DNA of 40,773 nucleotides from Methylomonas aurea (GCF_024505045.1 NZ_JANIBM010000034.1:1-40773); one strand, 5' to 3'; shown: positions 1-8,457, counted from the first letter of the stretch. Notes: generated by a model from the letters alone, not told the origin. A program made the numbers and translations.

Positions 1-313
1 TTTCCATTTTCGAGCGGCCGGGCGCGGCTTGCTTTTTCAATTTGCCGTCTTCGACGCTGTAATTCAATACCGCTTTGAGCTGGTCGATGCGGGCATGGGC
101 GTCGTTTTCTTGGGAAATGCCTTCCATGGTGCCGTCGTTTCGGAAGCTCCATGTCGTGTTCAGGCCGCGGGCGCCGCTGCCGTCGGCGTTGAGTGATTCT
201 TTTTCTATTTGCCAGGTGCCCAGCAGGTCGGCTTGAGTCAACGGAATTTCCGCCGCGGCTGCGTTGAAAGAAACGGATAACAGCAGCAAGCCAAGGTGTT
301 TGATAAAGGGCAT
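1..313 (-). CDS. Exported protein of unknown function, 3' end beyond window
   Basis: Reading leftward from an ATG at 313, the frame stays open for 104 codons and runs off the window edge. A Shine-Dalgarno-like GAAGGAA lies just upstream of the ATG. The first ~20 residues (MPFIKHLGLLLLSVSF...) form a typical Sec signal peptide ending in an Ala-rich AAAA-E cleavage region. The mature part begins with a 'LLGTWQIEKESLNADGSG' stretch and continues 'TWSFRNDGTMEG', the pattern of a small lipocalin-like beta-barrel (G-x-W near the N terminus, then a strand with F-x-x-D-G-T). That fold is only an inference, and the C-terminal half cannot be seen. Probably periplasmic; no function assigned. Confidence 0.7.
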   Translation of the reverse strand, partial: MPFIKHLGLLLLSVSFNAAAAEIPLTQADLLGTWQIEKESLNADGSGARGLNTTWSFRNDGTMEGISQENDAHARIDQLKAVLNYSVEDGKLKKQAAPGRSKME

Positions 314-513
314 AAAATTCCTTCGAATTGATTGTGAGTGAGCGTTGGATTGTATCACGTAAGGATAACAGGGTTATTTAGGCGGTGCTAAACACGGTGT
401 GCCGATAATCATCGGCTTCGCTCGCCGTTGCAGCGAACGCATTACGAAATACCAGACCGACTACCTCAGGCCTCAGGATGTGAAAGCTGGATTACGATCA
501 GTGTCAGAATCGC

Positions 514-1089
514 TCAAGCCAGACTGCCGGCGAATATCCGCTGCGAATATTCCTGTTCCCGTTTCAGGATGGTTTCGTTCTTGATGTCTTTCAGTTTTTT
601 GACCAGAACTTTGCCGGATTCGGGAAAGAAGTAGACCTTGCGCGGATAGATATCCAGCATGTCGGCGGCGATGACCGGTATGTTACGCTCGGCCAGGTAG
701 TTGCGCAGGAACTGCGCGCTGCGGGCGCCGACGTTGTCGCGTTGCAATCCGTTCAGGACGTTGCCGCCGCCGAATAATTTGGCTTCCAACTGGTGCGGTT
801 CTGCACCGATGTCGAGCAGGTGATTGATGAATTTATCCATCGCTGCCTTGGCTTGGTTTTCCAGGCGGGCGTTGATCGGCTGGCCTTCGTTGGTGTTGGC
901 GACCATGAAATGGCTCATGCCGCCGATGCCTTTGTCGCGATCGCGGATGCAGGCGGTAACGCAAGAGCCGACTACGGTAACGATGACCGAGCCGGACGTG
1001 GCGACGCAGTATTCGCCGGGGATGATCTTCTGGGCGCGGGTGCGCCAGTAGGGGTCGAAGTAGGTTGCGGAGCGCTGTTTCAGGTACAT
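514..1089 (-). CDS. cheD: Chemoreceptor glutamine deamidase CheD
   Basis: 191-aa CheD-family protein. CheD deamidates glutamines in the cytoplasmic domain of methyl-accepting chemotaxis proteins and often interacts with CheC/CheY. The catalytic cysteine is visible in V-V-G-S-C-V (Cys43) and the catalytic histidine in G-G-M-S-H-F-M (His60). The 17-residue spacing matches the Cys27/His44 pair known from Thermotoga CheD. The F-G-G-G motif of the fold is present near residues 110-113. The ~30-residue N-terminal region and the KR-rich C-terminal tail are typical of proteobacterial CheD. The start codon has only a weak ribosome binding site. No other che gene is in the window, so it is an orphan copy here; the neighbours give no further clue. 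Confidence 0.95.
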   Translation of the reverse strand: MYLKQRSATYFDPYWRTRAQKIIPGEYCVATSGSVIVTVVGSCVTACIRDRDKGIGGMSHFMVANTNEGQPINARLENQAKAAMDKFINHLLDIGAEPHQLEAKLFGGGNVLNGLQRDNVGARSAQFLRNYLAERNIPVIAADMLDIYPRKVYFFPESGKVLVKKLKDIKNETILKREQEYSQRIFAGSLA

Positions 1090-1269
1090 GGCTCGGTAGA
1101 CTCGGTTGGCGAAAGTTTGAGCATATCAAACAAAAATCGGGCCAATCTCCTGAAACTGCCGCAGTTCAACTTGTTGACCTTGGCGAGCGTCAAGCGCCAG
1201 CGCAGAATGTAAACCGGATCGACAGGCTCGGCGATCCATAATGGGGTATGGCTCGCAATGAAGCTGCGG

Positions 1270-1554
1270 TCATTTGCCTGGTAAAGCCTCGTCCGTAGCA
1301 ACTTTGCATTGTTCCGGCTTGCCGTCTGCAAACGCAGCGGAAATGCTTACCGGTTCGGTCAAGCCTTTCATCAATAATAGGTAAGCCTGGCCGTCGATGC
1401 AGACCTTGTTCAGGTTCCAGGTCCTGATTTGACCTTGAATATCGATTCGTTCGATGCTGATCCGTTCCAGCGGCAGCGAGCGTATCGCTGGCGGGCTCGC
1501 CGCACTATGGGTGGCAAACGCGACGAGTAAGGCAGTGAAAATCGTTCTGCTCAT
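1270..1554 (-). CDS. Small exported protein of unknown function
   Basis: 94-aa protein. The frame is open further upstream, but I chose the ATG at 1554 because GGGAG lies 9-10 bases before it and the protein then begins with a clean Sec signal peptide (MSRTIFTALLVAFATHSAAS). The mature part is about 75 residues with 'IERIDIQGQIRTWNLNKVCIDGQAYLLL' and a second cysteine in 'PEQCKVA', so one disulfide is possible. A V-C-I-D-G-Q-A-Y pattern recurs in small periplasmic hypothetical proteins, but I do not recognise the family. It lies 92 bases downstream of mlaA on the same strand and may be cotranscribed with it. Function unknown. Confidence 0.75.
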   Translation of the reverse strand: MSRTIFTALLVAFATHSAASPPAIRSLPLERISIERIDIQGQIRTWNLNKVCIDGQAYLLLMKGLTEPVSISAAFADGKPEQCKVATDEALPGK

Positions 1555-1646
1555 GGCATGGTTCTCCCGTCTTGCGTTCCGGTCAACCGGAAAAGTCGTT
1601 CGGTGCGCCCGCTTCGCCCACGACAAGCCAGCGGTCGCTTGACCGC

Positions 1647-2426
1647 TTAATACGGATTGACCGGCGATAGCTTTTCCTCGGTTTCATCGAGATGCAAAAT
1701 GTCGTCGTCGGTGACATTGCCGTCGTTGACCAAGTAATTGCGCTGGGAAAAATAAGCGCCGCGGAAAAATCCGTAGCGGTCCACCGCGGCTTCGCTGGCG
1801 ATTTTTTCGGTTTCCAGATTGTCGGCGCGCAAATCGGCGGCGTTTAGCCCGCCCAAGCCGCCGGATATTGCTTTCGACAATACCGCGGATTCGGTGAACA
1901 GGCCGGTATAGCTGATCGGGTTGGCGGCGGTGTCGCCAATCAGGCCCACCACGCCGCGCGGGGAACTCGGCCCCAGTAGCGGCAGTACTAGGTAGGGCCC
2001 GGTAGGCACGCCCCAATAGCCCAGAGTCTGGTCGAAGTCCTCGTGGTGTTTGGGCAAATCGATGTTGCTGGCCGGGTCGAACCAGCCGGCGATGCCGGCG
2101 GTGGTATTGACCAGAAAGCGGGCGGCATCCATACCGGCTTGCTGGAACTTGCCCTGCAGGGCATCGTTGATGAACACGCGGATGTCGGCAATGTTGCTGA
2201 AAAAGTTGCTGATGCCGGTATCGACGAAATCCGGCGTGATCCAGCGGTAGCCGCGCGCCACCGGTTTCATCAGATAATCGTCGACCCGGTCGTTGAAGGT
2301 TTGCACCGGTCGGTTCCAGTTTTCCCAAGGGTCGCGCGGATCGGACGCCGGAACGCCGGCGCAGCCGGCCAGAACGGTCAGTGCGCTTAAAAAACTGGCT
2401 AGGGTAGGGATTGTTCCGTTTCGCAT
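1647..2426 (-). CDS. mlaA: MlaA (VacJ) outer-membrane phospholipid-transport lipoprotein
   Basis: 259-aa lipoprotein. MlaA sits in the outer membrane with porins and passes mislocalised phospholipids from the outer leaflet to MlaC for retrograde transport to the inner-membrane MlaFEDB complex. The signal peptide ends in the lipobox L-A-G-C (Cys22). The family core follows: 'DPWENWNRPVQTFND', 'NFFSNIADIRVFINDALQGKF', 'DFDQTLGYWGVPTGPYLVLPLLGPSSPRG'. The start at 2426 is supported by GGAG 8 bases upstream and by the correct lipoprotein signal length; an in-frame upstream ATG at 2447 would spoil the signal. No other mla genes are nearby, so this is the common stand-alone arrangement. It is divergent from the EamA transporter, with 183 bases between them in which I see no clear promoter. 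Confidence 0.95.
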   Translation of the reverse strand: MRNGTIPTLASFLSALTVLAGCAGVPASDPRDPWENWNRPVQTFNDRVDDYLMKPVARGYRWITPDFVDTGISNFFSNIADIRVFINDALQGKFQQAGMDAARFLVNTTAGIAGWFDPASNIDLPKHHEDFDQTLGYWGVPTGPYLVLPLLGPSSPRGVVGLIGDTAANPISYTGLFTESAVLSKAISGGLGGLNAADLRADNLETEKIASEAAVDRYGFFRGAYFSQRNYLVNDGNVTDDDILHLDETEEKLSPVNPY

Positions 2427-2609
2427 GGGCTGTGCTCCAGAAGCCATCGACTGAAGAGGCAAGGTTAACGTATTCGCGGGGTGTTTGTCTTGCCAAGTGG
2501 GCTTATCGGCGAGAGTGCGCTGTCCGGCGCCAAATCGTCTGCCACGGTTTTCGGCTGCGCGTCGCTGCGGCACAATAAAGCGCTTTTCAGATTAGGATAA
2601 TCCGCTTTT

Positions 2610-3497
2610 ATGGCTATTGCCGATGCTTTGCGTCTGCTACTCCTGTCCGCCATTTGGGGCGGGTCTTTTCTGTTGATGCGGATTGCCGCGCCGATCCTGG
2701 GCGTGGCGTACGTCGCGGAGGGCCGGGTATTGTCGGCGTCGCTGTTTCTATTTCTGCTGGCGTTGTTCAGGAAACGGCTGGGCGGTTTGCTGTGCAACTG
2801 GCGCTATTTGCTGGTGATGGGATTTTTCAACGTCGCGCTGCCCTTCAGTTTGTTCGCGTATGCGGCGGCGGTGCTATCGACTTCGCAATTGTCGGTGTTG
2901 AATGCGACTGCGCCGATTTGGGCATATGCAATCGGATTAACGCTCGGCATCGAGACGTTCGACATAAAGAGACTGTGCGGCATGGTTACGGCGCTCTGCG
3001 GCGTGGTGCTGTTGTTCTGGGGCTTGCTGGTCGCCACGCCGGACCAGTTTTTGCTGCCGGTTATCAGTTCGCTGTGTGCCGCGTTCTCGTACGGTATTGC
3101 CACCAATTACGCCAAGGCCAAAGCCACGCTGGCGCCATTCGAGACCGCTCACGGCAGTCTGTGGGCGGCGTCGCTGTTATTGGTGCCGATGTTGTTTCTG
3201 TGGCCGGCAAGGCAGATGCCGACAGCGGAATCTTTGTTAGCCGTCGCCGGGCTCGGAGTGGTCTGCACCGGCGTGGCCTTTCCGCTCTATTACCGATTGA
3301 TCCGCGATATCGGCGCTTCTTCGGCATTGACCGTCACGTTTTTGAATCCTGTATTCGCGACACTGTGGGGAGCGCTGTATTTAGCGGAAGCGGTCGTGCC
3401 GCGGCACATGTTCGGCATGGCCGTGATTTTGGTCGGAACCGCGCTGTCAACCGGGTTTCGGGTCGGCAATCTGCGCAAGCGACGCAAACCGGCTTAG
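2610..3497 (+). CDS. EamA/DMT-family inner-membrane transporter
   Basis: 295-aa polytopic protein with about ten hydrophobic segments in two homologous halves, the two-EamA-domain layout of the drug/metabolite transporter superfamily. The first half carries the usual 'LLLSAIWGGSFLLMRIAAP' opening. The second half carries 'SSLCAAFSYGIATNYAKA' and ends in 'SSALTVTFLNPVFATLWGALYLAEAVVPRHMFGMAVILVGTAL', the signature last helices of EamA proteins. A basic tail (RKRRKPA) closes the protein, in line with a cytoplasmic C terminus. Members export amino acids, metabolites or drugs; the substrate cannot be read from sequence. An AGGA lies rather far (about 14 bases) from the ATG. The gene stops 7 bases from the convergent 57-aa gene. 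Confidence 0.93.
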   Translation: MAIADALRLLLLSAIWGGSFLLMRIAAPILGVAYVAEGRVLSASLFLFLLALFRKRLGGLLCNWRYLLVMGFFNVALPFSLFAYAAAVLSTSQLSVLNATAPIWAYAIGLTLGIETFDIKRLCGMVTALCGVVLLFWGLLVATPDQFLLPVISSLCAAFSYGIATNYAKAKATLAPFETAHGSLWAASLLLVPMLFLWPARQMPTAESLLAVAGLGVVCTGVAFPLYYRLIRDIGASSALTVTFLNPVFATLWGALYLAEAVVPRHMFGMAVILVGTALSTGFRVGNLRKRRKPA

Positions 3498-3504
3498 CCT
3501 TGTC

Positions 3505-3678
3505 TCAAGCCGCGCGTAACCGGTGGCGCCGTAGCTGCCGTTGCTGTGGTCGGAACCACGCTTTGAAGTCTGCCGGCGGCTCGAGCAACGGCGCACTGAT
3601 GCAGAAGCGTAGCGTGCCGTCGGTTGCCAGATAGGGTACTTTGCGATTGCGGGTAATGGCGTCGGGCAAGGGTTTCAT
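3505..3678 (-). CDS. 57-aa small protein of unknown function
   Basis: An unbroken 58-codon frame from ATG at 3678 to TGA at 3505. A very good Shine-Dalgarno AGGAG sits 5 bases before the ATG. The product starts MKPLPDAITRNRKVPYLATD and has a central 'LRFCISAPLLEPPADFKAWFRP' segment and an Arg-rich tail (QRQLRRHRLRAA). No signal peptide or membrane helix is seen; it should be a basic cytosolic peptide, possibly nucleic-acid binding (inference from charge only). It occupies the whole gap downstream of the EamA gene, convergent with it. The ribosome binding site and the compositional fit with its neighbours argue that it is a real small gene. I do not recognise a family. Confidence 0.6.
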   Translation of the reverse strand: MKPLPDAITRNRKVPYLATDGTLRFCISAPLLEPPADFKAWFRPQQRQLRRHRLRAA

Positions 3679-3900
3679 GTCGGCTCCTGTGGACTATCCG
3701 GTCGAAAGTCTGGCAGTCAGACGCTTAACGACGGCTTAATCTGGTCCAGGCTATGGCCGATTCCGTTCGCGGGCGGTCGTCGATAATCCGTAATACAATC
3801 AAGCTGGTATACTGCACCGTTCCGATCGGGAGCGGTCTCAGGCCGCTTGTTGCGGGGCGCGGGTCTTCATTATAAAAATTACATTTAGCCGGGATTTTCT

Positions 3901-5256
3901 ATGGATGCATATTTACCGATGATTCAAAGCATATTGTTGGATTGGTACCAATTAACCCTTGCCAATCCGGAATATGCCGGAGCCGTTGCCATTGCGGTAT
4001 GGTTGCTGACTTCGATTTTTTACAGTATCCGCATTTACTTTCTGAAAAAAGCCAACGCCACCCTGGTGAAATTGCGTCTCGGGTTACAGGCCGACCTGGA
4101 AGGCGCGCAGCAGCAATTGCAAGGCAGCCAGGCCGAATTGGCCGCCAGCGTCCAGCAATTGGCCGAGGTGCAAGCGGCCGCCGCAGAATCCGCGCAACGC
4201 GCCGCCGGTTTGGAAGAGAAAGTCGTCGCCGGCAACCGGCAATTGATCGACAGCATCAAGGCCTTGGCCAACAAGTTCGAATTGACCGAGCCGAGTTTGC
4301 CCGCGGCGAACAACGCCGATAGCGGCGAACTGTGGAACCGTTACGCGGCGATCAGCGAGCAAGCGGTCGAGCGCTTCCAAGCCGAGCAAAAAGGTAAGAC
4401 CGATCTGCAATTGTCGTTGTGGGCGGAAAGCGCGAAGCTGGCCGAGAAAGATGCGCTACTGGAGCCGTTACAGCGTAAGGTGGAAGAACAAACCGCGCAG
4501 GTCGCCAAATTGGAACTGGCGCTGGAAGAGCAAAAAATTCTATTCGAACGCCAGCAGGCCAATGCCGAGAAAGCGCTAGCCGCAACCGTCAACCGTTACC
4601 AAACCGAGTTGGCGGAGCAGGTTAAGCCGGCGGAAAAAGCGGCGGTTTCAATTTCTCCGGCGCCTGAATTCCGCGTAGAACCGGTGGCGGAGCCAAAACC
4701 CAGCGTGATTGAAGCGGCTATCGCTCCCGCGCCGGCGGTGGTAATGCCGGCAGCGGTCGAGCCGGCGCCTGCTCCGGTTAGCCCGGTTGCCGCGGCTCCG
4801 GTCGCCCCAGCCGAAGCCGTTGCGCCGAAGGAAGTTGCCGCTGCGGCGAAGCATTCCTCGGTGGATAAGGCCGTCGAGAAAAGCAGCGGCTTCGGTAAGT
4901 TCAAGCAATTATTGAATAACACGATGCAGCAAATGGCCAAACTGGACCAGAAGCTGGGTACCCAAACCACAGTGGAAGTAGCCGACCCCGACGAGGAAAC
5001 CGCCGCTCCGGCTGCAGAACCTGTGGTCGAAGCGGCTCCGCAGGCACCGGCAGTGGTTGCCGAGCCGGCGGCAGAGGCCGTGACACCGGCACCGGCGAAA
5101 ACCAGCAAATTGAAAAGCCTGTTCGGTAAAAGCAAACCTGTCGAGGAAGCACAACCGGCTCCGCTAGCGGCTCCCGAACCGGAACCGGCTCCGGCGCCGA
5201 TTCCGGCCGCGGCCAAGCAAGACAAGTTGAAAGATTTGTTTTCGAAGTGGAAATAA
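3901..5256 (+). CDS. Membrane-anchored coiled-coil protein with Ala/Pro-rich linkers and repeated KLKxLF motifs
   Basis: 451-aa protein without a recognised family. Residues ~25-47 form one membrane helix (AGAVAIAVWLLTSIFYSIRIYFL), followed by positive residues, so the bulk is probably cytoplasmic. Residues ~50-250 are Ala/Glu/Gln-rich heptad-like coiled coil. From ~250 on the chain is low-complexity Ala-Pro-Val-Glu linker interrupted by three short basic-amphipathic islands: FGKFKQLLNN (~331), SKLKSLFGKSK (~402) and DKLKDLFSKWK at the extreme C terminus (~441). The architecture resembles scaffold or tether proteins; function not assigned. A GGGAT before the ATG can serve as ribosome binding site. 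It is convergent with the caspase gene, with a perfect hairpin between them. Confidence 0.8.
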   Translation: MDAYLPMIQSILLDWYQLTLANPEYAGAVAIAVWLLTSIFYSIRIYFLKKANATLVKLRLGLQADLEGAQQQLQGSQAELAASVQQLAEVQAAAAESAQRAAGLEEKVVAGNRQLIDSIKALANKFELTEPSLPAANNADSGELWNRYAAISEQAVERFQAEQKGKTDLQLSLWAESAKLAEKDALLEPLQRKVEEQTAQVAKLELALEEQKILFERQQANAEKALAATVNRYQTELAEQVKPAEKAAVSISPAPEFRVEPVAEPKPSVIEAAIAPAPAVVMPAAVEPAPAPVSPVAAAPVAPAEAVAPKEVAAAAKHSSVDKAVEKSSGFGKFKQLLNNTMQQMAKLDQKLGTQTTVEVADPDEETAAPAAEPVVEAAPQAPAVVAEPAAEAVTPAPAKTSKLKSLFGKSKPVEEAQPAPLAAPEPEPAPAPIPAAAKQDKLKDLFSKWK

Positions 5257-5276
5257 GGATTTAAAACCTTCATTCC

Positions 5277-5299
5277 GGCCGGGCTTCAACGGCCCGGCC
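5277..5299. terminator. GC-rich hairpin between convergent genes, possible two-way terminator
   Basis: GGCCGGGC and GCCCGGCC form a perfect 8-bp stem around a 7-base loop, 20 bases after the coiled-coil gene and 14 bases after the end of the convergent caspase gene. There is no adjacent T run on either strand, so intrinsic termination is plausible but not certain. Confidence 0.45.
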
Positions 5300-5313
5300 A
5301 GCCGCCGGCGGGA

Positions 5314-7566
5314 TCAGACCTCCGGTACGAAGAAGAACGGGCTGCCTTCATGCCCGGCATGTTGCAACGGCGCATATTGCGGTTTTTGTTCGAAGCCGCC
5401 GCGCGCCGCCGAAGCCTGCACCTGATTCGCCACATCCCGGAATATATCGTAATCCTCGATAATCCGTTTGTTGCTGCGCAACACCTTCAAAAACGCATTG
5501 GCAAACACCGAGTGTTCGCCGCCGCCTTGGTCCATGACCGGCTTGACGCCGCCGGACGTCAGCACGGTGCGGGCCTTGCGGCTGTTCATCGCTTTCAGCC
5601 AGCGCTCGCGTTTGGCATCGTCCATTCCCTCCGGCAGTTTGGCCACGGCGGAACCGGTCAAGGCGCCGGAATAACAGGAATCGGCCACCACCATGATGTG
5701 CTTGGCCGGCATGATGCTCAAGAACTCGGTGATGCTTTGGCTGGATATCCAGTTGGCGCTGTTGCCGGTCTCGGAATCGACCGGCAGCCAGTAGGCAGTC
5801 TGGCTGCGCTTGTCGATTTCGCCGTGGCCCGCGTAATAAATCAGCAGGTTGTCCTGCTCGGTCAGTTTTTGGTTCAGCTCGTTCAGCGCCGACATGATCG
5901 CGTGGCGGTTGGCATTCAGCAGTAACTTGGTTTTAAAGCCGTAACGTTCGCGCAGCAGCAATTCCAGACTTTTCGCGTCAGCCATCGGCGTCTTCAAAGA
6001 CGGATAGGCGCCGTAGTCGTTGTTGCCGATGATGATCGCGTAAAACTTGCCGAACTGGATGTCGCCGCTGCGCTTCAAGTCGCCGCCGCTGCCGTTGCTG
6101 CTCGGAAACGGTTCGGCGGCAATCCCGCTGCTGGCCGCGAGCAGGCGCAGGCTCAGGTCGCTGCGTTGGTTGCGTTTGTCGGTCGCGCTGATCCGCACCA
6201 CGGTTTCGTCTCCCTGCAGGCTGACGTCGGTTTCGAAGCGGCCGTTGGCGTCGACTTTGACCGGTTTGTCGTTCAGCAACAAGCGGCTGAGGCCGGTACT
6301 GGCGTCGATTTTACCGATAATGCGTTTGCTGCTTTCGCCGACCGCGAATTGGATGCTGGGAATACCGCGGGTCACGGTCACGGCCGGTTCGATCAGCTCG
6401 ATATTCGGGCCGGAGCCGGATGCCAACAAGGTGCTGCGCGATTGTTCCAGTTTTTCTTTCAGCGCGGCGATTTCCTTGGCCTGTTGTTGCAGCGCCAGTT
6501 TGCGGTTGTCGATTTGGTTGCGGTCGAGCTTATCCGGCGATGTTAGCCAGCCGGTCAGTTCAGCCGATTGTTTCTGGAACGTTTCGATTTTCTCGTTCAG
6601 CCGGTTTTCCAATTCGTTGGCTTTGCTGTCAGCGGCTTTGGCGGCCGGATTTTCCTGCCGGGCCGCGTCCAACTCGCGTTTCATGCGTTGCCGTTCCTGG
6701 CTTAAGGTTTGCGTCAACGAGCCGAGCCTGGCCTGTTGGTCTTTGAGTTGCGACTCTTTTTCGCGTAGTTGCTTTTCCAGCAGTTCGATATCGCTGGAAT
6801 TGCCCGGCGCAGTCGATTTTTGTTGTTGCAGTTTGTTGCGTAAGGCTTCCAGCTCGCTTTGCGCCTTACGCAAACTTTCCTGTTGCTCCAGGGTTTGCTG
6901 GCGGGTGTCCTGCAATTGTTCGCGCAGTTGCTCGGCCTCGCGGCGCGATTCGGCGACTTCGCTGCGCAGCGTTTCCAGCTCCTGAGCATTGACGGCCGGG
7001 GCGAATTGGATGCCGGCGTCTTCCAGGCCGGCCGATTTGCGGTACCAGCGTAAGGCCGCTTCCTTGTCCTGCGCGACGCCGAGGCCTTTTTCGTAGAGAT
7101 GGCCCAGGTTCAATTGCGCCTGCGAGTTGCCTTGCTGGGCGGCTTTTTCGTACCACTGCGCTGCGGCTTTGTAGTCGGCTTGCGTGCCCAGGCCCTTTTC
7201 GAAAATTTCGCCGACCGCCAATTGCGCCGCGGCGTCGCCTTCCTGGGCTTTCGGCAGCCAGATGTTCAATGCGCTGGCGTAATTGGCGCGGTCGTAGGCG
7301 ACGTATTCGCCGCCGCGGACTTCGCAATCCGCCGCGGTGGTGCGAATCGGCCGGCGCGCGCTGAGGTAGGTCATTTGCGAACCTAGTTTGCGCACTTGGC
7401 CGGGCAGCAGGCAATCGACCACAAACAATTTATTGGTATCGGCCACGATGTAGCCTTCGGTGGCCTTGGCCATTTCCTCCTGGCTGACGTCGCGAGCGCA
7501 AGCCGCCATGAGTATGCTGCCGATCGCCAAAGCGAGCGTACGATTTTGATACATCTTCTGAGCCAT
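5314..7566 (-). CDS. Sel1-repeat/coiled-coil caspase-fold (peptidase C14) lipoprotein
   Basis: 750-aa multidomain protein. The N terminus (MAQKMYQNRTLALAIGSILMAAC) reads as a lipoprotein signal with Cys23 in a lipobox-like L-M-A-A-C. Around residues 100-180 are two Sel1-type repeats ('AAAQLAVGEIFEKGLGTQADYKAAAQWYEKAA' type). A long coiled coil spans ~200-380, followed by a ~90-residue beta-rich domain. The C-terminal ~230 residues are a caspase-like peptidase: 'FYAIIIGNNDYG' strand, catalytic His581 in Y-Y-A-G-H-G and catalytic Cys631 in V-A-D-S-C-Y-S-G-A. Caspase-fold enzymes cut after basic or acidic residues; the target here is unknown. If lipidated, the peptidase would sit in the periplasm, which is unusual. 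It lies 72 bases downstream of the hydrolase lipoprotein gene, same strand, and has AGGCGG before its ATG. Confidence 0.9.
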   Translation of the reverse strand: MAQKMYQNRTLALAIGSILMAACARDVSQEEMAKATEGYIVADTNKLFVVDCLLPGQVRKLGSQMTYLSARRPIRTTAADCEVRGGEYVAYDRANYASALNIWLPKAQEGDAAAQLAVGEIFEKGLGTQADYKAAAQWYEKAAQQGNSQAQLNLGHLYEKGLGVAQDKEAALRWYRKSAGLEDAGIQFAPAVNAQELETLRSEVAESRREAEQLREQLQDTRQQTLEQQESLRKAQSELEALRNKLQQQKSTAPGNSSDIELLEKQLREKESQLKDQQARLGSLTQTLSQERQRMKRELDAARQENPAAKAADSKANELENRLNEKIETFQKQSAELTGWLTSPDKLDRNQIDNRKLALQQQAKEIAALKEKLEQSRSTLLASGSGPNIELIEPAVTVTRGIPSIQFAVGESSKRIIGKIDASTGLSRLLLNDKPVKVDANGRFETDVSLQGDETVVRISATDKRNQRSDLSLRLLAASSGIAAEPFPSSNGSGGDLKRSGDIQFGKFYAIIIGNNDYGAYPSLKTPMADAKSLELLLRERYGFKTKLLLNANRHAIMSALNELNQKLTEQDNLLIYYAGHGEIDKRSQTAYWLPVDSETGNSANWISSQSITEFLSIMPAKHIMVVADSCYSGALTGSAVAKLPEGMDDAKRERWLKAMNSRKARTVLTSGGVKPVMDQGGGEHSVFANAFLKVLRSNKRIIEDYDIFRDVANQVQASAARGGFEQKPQYAPLQHAGHEGSPFFFVPEV

Positions 7567-7638
7567 AACGAGCCGCCTTTTTGCTGTGAAGGGTTAGGCC
7601 GGCAACGATAGCAGAAAACCGCCGGGCCGCAATAGCGC

Positions 7639-8457
7639 TTATCTCACGCTGTGCAAGCGTTGCAACATTTTCGGCCAGATTGCTTGCCAGCCGCGGTTAT
7701 GGTCGGCATCGACCCGGATTACTTGCGCATGGGGGCGGGCGCGCAGGGCCGATTCGAACAGTGCCGGCGGGATGTTCGTATCGCGCTCGCCGAGCAGGTG
7801 CCATTCCGGGACGCGGCCCGGCTGCCGTCGAGCCGGATTGATGGAGTCTTGCAGAGGCTGGTAGCCGTGGTAATCGGTCCAACGGTCTATGTCGTAATTA
7901 CCCGCTAAGGTGACGACGGCGATGGTCCCCGGCAATCGTTCAGCCAGTAGTAACGCCAGCGTGCCGCCGCCGCTGTGGCCGATCAATACCAGTTGCGGGT
8001 ATCCGTTTTGCTCTGCGAAGCGCTGTAAAGCCGCGGCCATGCTGGCGACGACCCTGTCTGCGTAACGGGCGCGAGTCCACAGTGTCGAGTCGCAGACCGG
8101 ATCTATAGCATGGCCGTTATAGCAAGGCCGGCCCAGATACAGGCTGGCTGCCGGGTCGCCGGCCATTAGCGGCAGGACCACAGAATCGCGTGTGGTCGGT
8201 TCGGCGGCCGGAATTAGGCCGCGCTCCCACGGCCGGCCGTCGCCTTCCAGGTAAACGTGTAAACGTTCTGTGGCCTGTGCCGGCCGATTCAGGAATCCGC
8301 TCAGCGTAAATTTGCCGCCGTCGAGATCCAACGCGACGAGACCCAGGTCTCGAGCTTGTTGATGCAGTTTGGCGACCGGCGAAACGCAGCCCGCCAGCAA
8401 TGGAGTCAAGGCCAGGCAAGCCACCAGTAGATAAGTTTTGGCGTTCCGTTTCAACAC
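7639..8457 (-). CDS. Alpha/beta-hydrolase-fold lipoprotein
   Basis: 272-aa protein. The open frame extends far upstream antisense to the kinase gene, but the lipoprotein signal (MLKRNAKTYLLVACLALTP with lipobox L-A-G-C, Cys24) sets the start at the GTG at 8457, with AGGT 7 bases before it. The mature part has the alpha/beta-hydrolase layout: 'HVYLEGDGRPW' strand and oxyanion region, nucleophile elbow G-H-S-G-G-G (Ser162), an Asp in 'LLGERDTNIP' and a His in 'DADHNRGW'. It is probably an esterase/lipase-like enzyme anchored in the envelope; substrate unknown. It is transcribed toward the caspase lipoprotein and diverges from the kinase gene, so the three may share a promoter region at 8458-8560. 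Confidence 0.88.
   Translation of the reverse strand: MLKRNAKTYLLVACLALTPLLAGCVSPVAKLHQQARDLGLVALDLDGGKFTLSGFLNRPAQATERLHVYLEGDGRPWERGLIPAAEPTTRDSVVLPLMAGDPAASLYLGRPCYNGHAIDPVCDSTLWTRARYADRVVASMAAALQRFAEQNGYPQLVLIGHSGGGTLALLLAERLPGTIAVVTLAGNYDIDRWTDYHGYQPLQDSINPARRQPGRVPEWHLLGERDTNIPPALFESALRARPHAQVIRVDADHNRGWQAIWPKMLQRLHSVR

Noticed and set aside
360..377. An 18-base stretch TAAGGATAACAGGGTTAT that matches the I-SceI homing-endonuclease site at 16 of 18 positions.
   Set aside because: It lies in a non-coding gap without any intron, intein or homing gene nearby, and two mismatches in such a site are most easily chance.
1080..1331. An 83-codon minus-strand frame between cheD and the 94-aa exported protein.
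   Set aside because: It overlaps both neighbours, has no ribosome binding site and no family resemblance; kept as non-coding gap.
4596..5273. A 225-codon minus-strand frame rich in Ala/Gly/Thr/Ser under the coiled-coil gene.
   Set aside because: It is the complement of the Ala/Pro-rich linker of the real plus-strand gene; low-complexity GC-rich coding often opens the opposite frame.
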